A stretch of DNA of 8,547 bases, from positions 1-8,547 of the forward strand of contig CAZAYB010000130.1 in NCBI GenBank assembly GCA_964489215.1. The letters run 5' to 3'. Shown here piece by piece: positions 1 to 5,382 of the stretch. How positions within the stretch are numbered: position 1 is the stretch's first letter; each line of letters begins with the position of its first letter. The position numbers and the translations under genes were made by a program. Source of the stretch: CAZAYB01 sp964489215. Its GTDB lineage: Bacteria; Planctomycetota; Phycisphaerae; Sedimentisphaerales; Anaerohalosphaeraceae. The notes under the pieces are model-generated. The model made no database searches. It saw only the letters and a program-made list of their open reading frames with translations, and was not told where the DNA came from.

Positions 1-74
1 CTGATCCCCCAGTTAATTCCGACGATTTTTACCAAACCATGAAAAACAATCTCAAACTTACTCAATCTATTCAT
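1..74 (-). CDS. Possible 5' end of a leftward gene, cut by the window edge
   Basis: On the minus strand an ATG at 74-72 opens a frame with no stop for 24 codons, to the window edge. It begins MNRLSKFEIVFHGLVKIVG. An SD-like AAGGG lies about 7 bases upstream of the ATG. No family can be recognised from so few residues. A stop-free run of 24 codons is expected by chance about a third of the time, so the support is mainly the SD-like sequence and the divergent arrangement with the methyltransferase at 307. It could equally be intergenic sequence. Confidence 0.3.
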   Translation of the reverse strand, partial: MNRLSKFEIVFHGLVKIVGINWGI

Positions 75-306
75 TTTTATACCCTTTTAACTTTTAACAT
101 TTACTTCTAATATCTTTTACGAACACCCTGAACGAAAGGCACAAAAAATTCTGACCAATTCAAAAAATATTTCCTGATCCGCAGAATACACAACCAGCAC
201 AGACAATAAACCCTTAAAAAACGTTTTTTTTACTTTAAATTCAGCCCGCAAAACGGTAAATTCAGCAAAAAGATAAAGCCTCCTTTATAATTACCGGAGA
301 AAAAAA
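75..306. other. AT-rich intergenic region upstream of the methyltransferase
   Basis: No convincing coding frame or RNA gene is visible here. The stretch is A-rich. It holds a perfect 14-bp palindrome at 216-229 (six A, CG, six T), a 10-bp direct repeat (236-245 and 257-266), and a Shine-Dalgarno GGAG at 296-299, seven bases before the ATG at 307. I could not assign a promoter with both a good -35 and a good -10 box. Confidence 0.6.
236..266. repeat. 10-bp direct repeat TAAATTCAGC with 21-bp period
   Basis: TAAATTCAGC occurs at 236-245 and again at 257-266. The start-to-start distance is 21 bp, two turns of B-DNA, so both copies lie on the same face of the helix. The second copy ends 40 bp before the methyltransferase start codon. 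The arrangement resembles a tandem operator, but no cognate regulator is apparent, and in A-rich DNA chance is possible. Confidence 0.45.
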
Positions 307-1002
307 ATGGACATGGACGTTCACCCAAAATACCCAAAATGGTTACCAGCTTTCCTCAGAAAAGGATACAGCACTGGAAAAAACATCAACCAGACTTTCT
401 CTTCACAGCTAAATGACGACGAAGCCCTGCTCCTGCTGAACACCGAAGGACACATAACACCCCGTCAATGCGCCACGCTCTTTTACTTTGCTTTCATCAG
501 AGACAATAATGGAAAAATCGTCGAAATCGGTTCTTTCAAAGGCAAAAGCACCGTATTCCTCGCAAAAGCCTTACAAAAAACAAATTCATCACAAAAGCTC
601 TTCGCAATCGACCCGCACATTAACACACGCGACAATCAGGTAGTACCGAATTACCAGGAAAGCTCAAGCTACGCCGCTTTTATGGAAAACCTCGAAAAAG
701 CCGAGATCAAGCACCTGGTCCAGCCAATCGTAAAGACCAGCGTAGAGGCCGCAAAGCAATGGAATGATAAAATAAATCTGCTATTCATCGACGGCTCACA
801 CAAATACGAAGATGTACAAAACGACCTGAAACTTTGGCTGCCCCATCTAACAAAAAAAGGGATAGTAATAATGCACGACACAAAACCAACTGGAGCCTTC
901 CCGGGAGTTAGAAAAGCCATGAACGAATACTTATCAGCGGACAATAACTACACAAAAATAATCGAACTGCTGAACCTTACGGTATTCAAAAAATCAAACT
1001 AA
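307..1002 (+). CDS. Class I SAM-dependent methyltransferase (Methyltransf_24-like)
   Basis: A 231-residue cytosolic protein predicted to transfer a methyl group from S-adenosylmethionine to an unidentified small-molecule or glycan acceptor. The Rossmann signature is clear: motif I VEIGSFKGKST at residues 72-82 binds SAM, an acidic residue ending the next strand (D102 in AIDPH) should contact the ribose, and LLFIDGSHKYEDV (158-170) followed by GIVIMHDT (185-192) is the pattern of the Methyltransf_24 / catechol-O-methyltransferase-like group. The H190-D191 pair sits where that family keeps a conserved HD. Residues 1-60 form a variable cap without a recognised domain. There is no signal peptide or membrane segment. 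The first ATG is preferred because GGAG at 296-299 is seven bases upstream; a second ATG at codon 3 has poorer spacing. Such enzymes often lie in polysaccharide gene clusters, but no glycosyltransferase is visible here, so the substrate is unknown. The stop codon lies 7 bp from that of the convergent lipoprotein gene. Confidence 0.88.
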   Translation: MDMDVHPKYPKWLPAFLRKGYSTGKNINQTFSSQLNDDEALLLLNTEGHITPRQCATLFYFAFIRDNNGKIVEIGSFKGKSTVFLAKALQKTNSSQKLFAIDPHINTRDNQVVPNYQESSSYAAFMENLEKAEIKHLVQPIVKTSVEAAKQWNDKINLLFIDGSHKYEDVQNDLKLWLPHLTKKGIVIMHDTKPTGAFPGVRKAMNEYLSADNNYTKIIELLNLTVFKKSN

Positions 1003-1009
1003 ACCCATA

Positions 1010-1516
1010 TCACCTGCAATAAGGACCATAAAACATCGGCCAATCACAGCACCCCCCAAACCATTCATCGCAACCATACCAGGGATAACCCCCATACGAA
1101 ACCGGAAAACCAAACCTGCTGCGGTAAAATGAATCAGAACCGTGATAATAACCTCCACCAAAGCTCATCATAAACCTCGGCCTGAAAACATAAATATCCT
1201 CACCAACCTCAACTCCCTCATCACCATACCCACGACCCATCTGACTATACCGCCCACCTCTCCAATCCTCATCATCGCTGACAACCCTCCCGGAACTCGT
1301 AACTGCAACCCACTCTCCATATAATTTGCCCTCCACAGGAACCAGAGGAGGTGGATTATCCGGCCCGAAAGTACCAGATTCAATTATCTTGCGATACTCA
1401 TGCCACGTACCAGCTCGATAACGATAACTGTAGCTTTCCTCCCTGCAGCCCGCAAAAAACATCAGCAAACATGCCGAAATAATTATCCGCAATAAACTGT
1501 ACATAATAGCAACCAT
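1010..1516 (-). CDS. Small predicted lipoprotein, Gly/Tyr/Cys-rich, function unknown
   Basis: I do not recognise this family. From the ATG at 1516 the product has 168 residues. It opens with a type II signal peptide: R10, a hydrophobic run, and the lipobox FAGC with the lipidated Cys at residue 24. It is therefore likely anchored in a membrane and exposed outside the cytoplasm. The segment just after the lipobox is Tyr/Arg/Glu-rich. The middle contains EGKLYGEWVAV, a short strand-like stretch, then a charged Gly-rich region. The C-terminal 60 residues are dominated by Gly, Tyr, Phe and Trp and end with four Cys (YGCDEWFGGCCDW...YCR). Start choice is uncertain. A TTG at 1525 overlaps the predicted -10 box and is unlikely. 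ATG 1516 would be nearly leaderless, and ATG 1504 gives a classical 20-residue signal but has no SD. The intact lipobox and a well-formed promoter argue that the gene is real. Confidence 0.72.
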   Translation of the reverse strand: MVAIMYSLLRIIISACLLMFFAGCREESYSYRYRAGTWHEYRKIIESGTFGPDNPPPLVPVEGKLYGEWVAVTSSGRVVSDDEDWRGGRYSQMGRGYGDEGVEVGEDIYVFRPRFMMSFGGGYYHGSDSFYRSRFGFPVSYGGYPWYGCDEWFGGCCDWPMFYGPYCR

Positions 1517-1524
1517 GTACCCCA

Positions 1525-1553
1525 ATTATACCTGCGAACACAAAAAAAATCAA
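1525..1553 (-). promoter_or_regulatory. Predicted sigma70-type promoter of the lipoprotein gene
   Basis: Read on the minus strand, TTGATT (1553-1548) and TATAAT (1530-1525) are separated by exactly 17 bases, giving a perfect -10 and a four-of-six -35 box. Transcription would start near 1518, one or two bases before the ATG at 1516. This suggests a leaderless or very short-leader mRNA. The spacer includes an eight-T tract. The promoter also shows that the lipoprotein gene is not simply the tail of the pheST operon. Confidence 0.6.
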
Positions 1554-1573
1554 CCCCTGTTTCCTCGAACTAA

Positions 1574-3955
1574 CTAACCCCGAATACTTATATCATACTT
1601 ATCAAGGTACTCAAGAAAACTCGCCCTGAACTCCTCGATATCCTCGGCACTTAATGTCTTATCTTCAGACTGAAGCAGATAACTGACAGTATAACTTATC
1701 TTATTATCCTCAAGCCCCTTGCCGTCATAATAAGTCACAAAATCACGAGATGCTATAAAAGGATGCGAAAAACCGTCAAGAACCTCACAAAGCTCTGAAT
1801 AACCTTTACGCTTATCCCACAACAAAGAAAAATCGTGCGTAGAACCCGGATAAGCACCCAGCGGACTGAAACTCATCTCCACAGCCTCAACATCATTAAC
1901 CAGAACATCCATATCAAGACTAAACCAAACAACCCTGCCGAACGGAAAAACCGCCTTTTGAATCTTTTCCGGAACTATACCTATCTTGCCCGCGCACACA
2001 CCCCCTGCAGATATATTCGCGTAATAACCTCCCAAAAGCCACGGATAATACCCGCTTTTATCCTCACCTTTATCAAAAACAAAACTCAGACCGTTAACCT
2101 TTGCAAGCTTTTCTAAAATACCCTTTAGCTCAAGATAAAGACCAAAAACATCAACCTTGCCGTGCCTGTAAAAAGCGCCCGACATCTCAGTCCCTTCAAC
2201 TGTACCCCCCTCACTGTCACTATGATAAACCTTACCAACCTCAAAAAGCCGCGCATCTGAACCACCGGTCGTGTTCCTCGAAAGGGCCTCCAGAATATTA
2301 GGCAAAAGCTCCTTGCGCATAATTGCGTTATTGCTCGCTGAAGGATTCTTCAATGTCAGAACATCAAAGGGCTCATAACCGATTTTCTTAAGCCAGTTAC
2401 TGTCATACCACGAATAACTGTGAATCTCACTGCAGTTCGTCGCAGCAGTCATTGCCTTCACTGTCCGGTGCTCCATTGACAACGCTGGATTATTACCTAC
2501 CGGAAGAATCTCACGAACAGGAAGCTTCGAAGGTATATTATCATAACCGTAAATCCGAAGAACCTCCTCAAGAATATCAACCTCAAGAGAAACATCCTTT
2601 TTACTGCGAAAAGAAGGAATGCCGCAGCGTATCGAATCGCCCCCTTGCTCAACCTCAAAACCTATGGACCCCAATATATCAGAAGCCCTTTCAATGCTTA
2701 TATCAGTACCGGCCCGCCTCGAAAAGAAATCGTTCGCAAGCTCTATCCACCTGACCTCATCACAAAGATCACCAGCATAAGAAAAACCTGACGTAACCTC
2801 AAGACTGGCACTGCTGTCGTCAATCAACCTTAACATCCGCGCAAGTGCGGTCCTCGAAACCGCCGCTGGCTGGTCCTTCTCAAAACGCTGACTCGCATCT
2901 GTTCGAAGATTCAATCGAAGAGCAGTCCTGCGAATATTAGCTCCCCTAAAATTAGCGCTCTCAAGAAGTATCTCATTCGTCGATTCTGTAACTTCTGTCT
3001 CCAGACCGCCCATAACCCCTGCTATCGCGACAGGCTTCTCCTCGTTCCAGATCATCAGGTCATCACCATGCATCTGACGCTCATTACCGTCAATAGGAGT
3101 AAACTTGCCCAACTGGCCCATATTACCAACCCGAACACTCGAAACCTTCTTGCCGTCAAAAGCATGCATAGGCTGGGCAAGCTCAAGCATAACATAATTC
3201 GTCAGATCAACCATAAGATCGATCGTTCGCTGACCAAGTGCATGAAGCCTCCGCTGAATCTTCAAAGGTGATGGCATATCAGAATCGGTCTTGAAACGAA
3301 TACAGCAATAACAGTTACAAGCTGCATCATCATCAATCGAAACCTCAACTCCCCCAAGACCGTCATACTGACTAAGATCCATAACATCAAGCTTTTTCAA
3401 AGGCCTGCCGAATACCGCTGCAAGCTCACGGGCAAAACCGTAATGACCCCAAAGATCAGGACGATGAGTAAGGCTCTTATTATCAACCTCAATAAGATAA
3501 TCCGTCGATGGAATATAATCGCTAAGCAAAGAACCGTTTGGCAAATCTGGTGGACACTCAAATATTATCTCGTGCCAGTCACTCAAACCCATCTCTTTCG
3601 CAGAGCAAAGCACCCCCTCGCTCTTTACTCCATCCCTCTCTGCTGCCTCTATCTTCTCTCCCGTCGCAAGAGTTACTCCTGCTCCGGCAAATACTGTCTT
3701 CAAACCAACCTCAACATTCGGCGCACCGCAAACTGTCGTATAACTCCTGCCCCCGCAATCAACCTCAACCTTAGTTACATCTCCCATCTTCTCAGCGCTG
3801 GTTATCTCACAAACAACAAGACCATCAACACTCCGCTCGACCTTCTCTATACCCTCCGTCTCCGCTGTAGACATCGTAAGCCTCGAGGCCGTCTCCTCAA
3901 CAGATATACCGCTAAGGTCAACATAGTCACTAAGCCAGTCAAGAGATATATACAT
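1574..3955 (-). CDS. pheT: Phenylalanyl-tRNA synthetase beta subunit
   Basis: The beta subunit of the cytosolic (alpha-beta)2 enzyme that charges tRNA-Phe with phenylalanine; beta carries tRNA-binding and editing modules. The protein is 793 residues, the usual length of the long bacterial form. Visible modules are an N-terminal start MYISLDWLSDYV typical of PheT, an EMAP/OB-fold tRNA-binding domain around 40-150 (VCGAPNVEVG), a B3/B4 editing region around 205-385 that follows the conserved NKSLTHRPDLWGHYG, a B5 domain around 400-470 ending DILEEVLRIYGYDNIP, a catalytic-like core around 480-690, and a C-terminal FDX-ACB anticodon-binding domain around 697-793. The true start is ATG 3955: GGAG lies seven bases upstream, and the residues after it match the family N-terminus. 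The frame could open at a TTG at 3991, but that adds 12 unrelated residues overlapping pheS. The gap to the pheS stop is 32 bases, so the two are co-transcribed. Confidence 0.97.
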   Translation of the reverse strand: MYISLDWLSDYVDLSGISVEETASRLTMSTAETEGIEKVERSVDGLVVCEITSAEKMGDVTKVEVDCGGRSYTTVCGAPNVEVGLKTVFAGAGVTLATGEKIEAAERDGVKSEGVLCSAKEMGLSDWHEIIFECPPDLPNGSLLSDYIPSTDYLIEVDNKSLTHRPDLWGHYGFARELAAVFGRPLKKLDVMDLSQYDGLGGVEVSIDDDAACNCYCCIRFKTDSDMPSPLKIQRRLHALGQRTIDLMVDLTNYVMLELAQPMHAFDGKKVSSVRVGNMGQLGKFTPIDGNERQMHGDDLMIWNEEKPVAIAGVMGGLETEVTESTNEILLESANFRGANIRRTALRLNLRTDASQRFEKDQPAAVSRTALARMLRLIDDSSASLEVTSGFSYAGDLCDEVRWIELANDFFSRRAGTDISIERASDILGSIGFEVEQGGDSIRCGIPSFRSKKDVSLEVDILEEVLRIYGYDNIPSKLPVREILPVGNNPALSMEHRTVKAMTAATNCSEIHSYSWYDSNWLKKIGYEPFDVLTLKNPSASNNAIMRKELLPNILEALSRNTTGGSDARLFEVGKVYHSDSEGGTVEGTEMSGAFYRHGKVDVFGLYLELKGILEKLAKVNGLSFVFDKGEDKSGYYPWLLGGYYANISAGGVCAGKIGIVPEKIQKAVFPFGRVVWFSLDMDVLVNDVEAVEMSFSPLGAYPGSTHDFSLLWDKRKGYSELCEVLDGFSHPFIASRDFVTYYDGKGLEDNKISYTVSYLLQSEDKTLSAEDIEEFRASFLEYLDKYDISIRG

Positions 3956-3962
3956 TTGAATA

Positions 3963-3966
3963 CTCC
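3963..3966 (-). promoter_or_regulatory. Shine-Dalgarno GGAG that fixes the pheT start
   Basis: Minus-strand GGAG at 3966-3963 is followed by seven bases and then ATG at 3955. It lies in the 32-base gap after the pheS stop and supports this ATG over the upstream TTG at 3991, which would overlap the pheS stop codon. Confidence 0.75.
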
Positions 3967-3987
3967 GAAAAATTCTATGATAAAAAA

Positions 3988-5007
3988 TCAAATATAAGCA
4001 GGAAACTGCCTGTAAAAACGAAGATCACCGCAATTGAACATCCGGATAAAAGGAATATGATACTTCATCATCGCAAGCCTCGTCAATCCGCACCCAAATG
4101 CGAAACCTGTATACTTATCAGAATCAAGCCCGCCGTTCTCTATAACCTTCGGATGAACAAGACCGCAGGGAATCAGCTCGATCCAGCCGGTATTCTTACA
4201 AGTCGAACATCCCTCGCCCCCGCAAAGAGCACATTGAAAATCAAGCTCAAAACCAGGCTCAACAAATGGAAAAAAACCAGGACGCAAACGAACCTCTACA
4301 GACTTGTGAAAAACCTCCTTAAGCAGCGCCTTCATAACACCGATAAGATGGGCAACCGTAATATTCTCATCTACCAAAAGACCCTCCAGCTGATAAAATG
4401 TATTCTCATGAGATGCATCAACCGTCTCATAACGAAAACAGCGACCGGGAAATATCGCTCGCAAAGGTGCACCATGCTCTCGCAATGCTCGAACCTGAGT
4501 CGCTGAAGTATGAGTACGCAAAAGGTCACCATTACTCATCCAGTATGTATCCTGCATCTCTCGAGCTGGATGATCAGAAGGTATATTCAGTGCATCAAAA
4601 TTATAATATTCCTTCTCAATTTCATAACCCGTAAAAACTGAAAATCCCATAGAACGGAATATATTCTCAAGCTGAAGCTGTACATGACGAATAGGATGAA
4701 TACTGCCTGCACATGGGTCCTTACCTGGAACTGTAAGATCAAAATCAGACTTAACCTCACCCCCCCCTGAAAAACGCTCCTTCGCCTCCTCAAGTGCTTT
4801 CGATGCCCAGTTCTTAAGATCGTTAAGATCCTTACCGATATTCTTCTTCTCATCAGGACCAAGACTCTTAAAGTCAATACCCTTGGTCGCATTCGTAATC
4901 TTACCCTTACGGGAAAGATATTCTATCCTCGCCTGCTCCACTTCCTGCTCACTGCCACATCCTGAAAGCTTCGCCTCGAACTCTTTTTTCAGATCATCAA
5001 ATATCAT
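3988..5007 (-). CDS. pheS: Phenylalanyl-tRNA synthetase alpha subunit
   Basis: The catalytic alpha subunit of phenylalanyl-tRNA synthetase, a class II synthetase that makes Phe-AMP and attaches Phe to tRNA-Phe. Its 339 residues match the family length. An N-terminal charged helical region (about 1-75) is the coiled-coil arm that binds tRNA-Phe. The class II core follows: motif 1 in HPIRHVQLQLENIFRSMGF, motif 2 in GRCFRYETVDASHENTFYQLEG, and motif 3 in GFAFGCGLTRLAMMKY near the C-terminus. An insertion holds four cysteines, C259, C262, C267 and C270 (CALCGGEGCSTCKNTGW), a zinc-finger-like loop seen in many bacterial PheS proteins. The SD before ATG 5007 is weak (GGGAT about ten bases away), but the N-terminus fits the family. 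The gene ends with TGA at 3990-3988, 32 bases before pheT. No T-box or leader-peptide attenuator is seen in the short leader. Confidence 0.97.
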   Translation of the reverse strand: MIFDDLKKEFEAKLSGCGSEQEVEQARIEYLSRKGKITNATKGIDFKSLGPDEKKNIGKDLNDLKNWASKALEEAKERFSGGGEVKSDFDLTVPGKDPCAGSIHPIRHVQLQLENIFRSMGFSVFTGYEIEKEYYNFDALNIPSDHPAREMQDTYWMSNGDLLRTHTSATQVRALREHGAPLRAIFPGRCFRYETVDASHENTFYQLEGLLVDENITVAHLIGVMKALLKEVFHKSVEVRLRPGFFPFVEPGFELDFQCALCGGEGCSTCKNTGWIELIPCGLVHPKVIENGGLDSDKYTGFAFGCGLTRLAMMKYHIPFIRMFNCGDLRFYRQFPAYI

Positions 5008-5038
5008 TTCGCTGATTATCCCAATCTTTAGAGGTTAC

Positions 5039-5068
5039 ATTATACAAAAAACGGCTATATTAACCCAA
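5039..5068 (-). promoter_or_regulatory. Predicted sigma70-type promoter of pheST
   Basis: On the minus strand, TTGGGT (5068-5063) is followed after 18 bases by a perfect TATAAT (5044-5039). The start of transcription would fall near 5032, leaving a leader of about 25 bases before pheS. It lies in the 71-bp gap between the tRNA 3' end and pheS, so pheST can be transcribed independently. Read-through from the tRNA promoter is also possible, because no hairpin terminator is visible in the gap. Confidence 0.5.
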
Positions 5069-5078
5069 AAACGCAATA

Positions 5079-5149
5079 TGGAGCCGGCGGGAATCGAACC
5101 CGCATCCCCGCGATGCGACCGCGGTGTACTCCCATTATACGACGGCCCC
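5079..5149 (-). tRNA. tRNA-Ala (anticodon CGC)
   Basis: A full cloverleaf of 71 bases. The acceptor stem GGGGCCG/CGGCTCC has a single wobble at G3:U70, the main identity element of tRNA-Ala, and the discriminator base is A. The D stem GTAT/GTAC closes a 7-base loop AATGGGA. The anticodon stem CCGCG/CGCGG is perfect with loop GTCGCAT, placing CGC at 34-36, so it reads the alanine codon GCG. The variable loop is 4 bases, and the T arm GCGGG-TTCGATT-CCCGC is perfect. CCA is not encoded. The loop has G32 and U38 where a pyrimidine at 32 is more common; unusual 32-38 pairs are known in some tRNA-Ala. Confidence 0.93.
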
Positions 5150-5186
5150 GCAAAAAAAATCAATCAATATAACTGCCTATAAACAA

Positions 5187-5215
5187 AATATACCCTCAAA
5201 ACAAACCCCTTTCAA
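5187..5215 (-). promoter_or_regulatory. Predicted strong promoter of the tRNA-Ala gene
   Basis: On the minus strand TTGAAA (5215-5210) and TATATT (5192-5187) are separated by exactly 17 bases, each five of six to consensus. The predicted start near 5180 lies about 30 bases before the mature tRNA 5' end at 5149, a normal length for a processed tRNA leader. AT-rich sequence just upstream of the -35 box could act as an UP element. Confidence 0.6.
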
Positions 5216-5296
5216 GCTTTTTAACACAAATTATACCTCACAAAAAAAACAAAAACAAAAATACAGAAAAAATATCACAAAAGAATAAACAACTTT

Positions 5297-5325
5297 TTTA
5301 CTCGCATTCTCTCATTAACTATGAT
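5297..5325 (+). promoter_or_regulatory. Possible promoter of the kinase-regulator operon
   Basis: TTTACT (5297-5302), 17 bases, then TATGAT (5320-5325), matching the sigma70 consensus at four and five of six positions. Transcription would begin near 5332, with a leader of about 50 bases before the ATG at 5383. The leader contains TCTGAT twice, 14 bp apart (5338-5343 and 5352-5357). A purine-rich AAGAAA precedes the start codon instead of a strong SD. Confidence 0.35.
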
Positions 5326-5382
5326 ATTATATCGGGGTCTGATGACATATTTCTGATCAAATAACTTAACTAAGAAACAAAA

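Noticed and set aside
286..291. Perfect TATAAT just before the methyltransferase
   Set aside because: A start site near 298 would fall inside the Shine-Dalgarno sequence at 296-299, and no acceptable -35 box lies 16-19 bases upstream.
3956..3991. TTG start extending PheT by 12 residues
   Set aside because: It overlaps the pheS stop codon and adds residues unlike PheT N-termini, whereas ATG 3955 has GGAG seven bases upstream.
3443..3997. Rightward open frame of 184 codons opposite pheT
   Set aside because: It is antisense to the conserved PheT coding sequence, has no SD or recognisable domain, and its composition follows from the complement of pheT codons.
4883..5182. Rightward open frame of 99 codons across the tRNA region
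   Set aside because: Its second half (MEPAGIEPASPRCD...) is simply the complement of the tRNA-Ala gene read as protein, a common false gene; the first half is antisense to pheS.
5216..5296. A-rich tract as a possible small RNA or CRISPR leader
   Set aside because: There is no repeat-spacer pattern, hairpin or terminator; it is low-complexity sequence between two divergent promoters.
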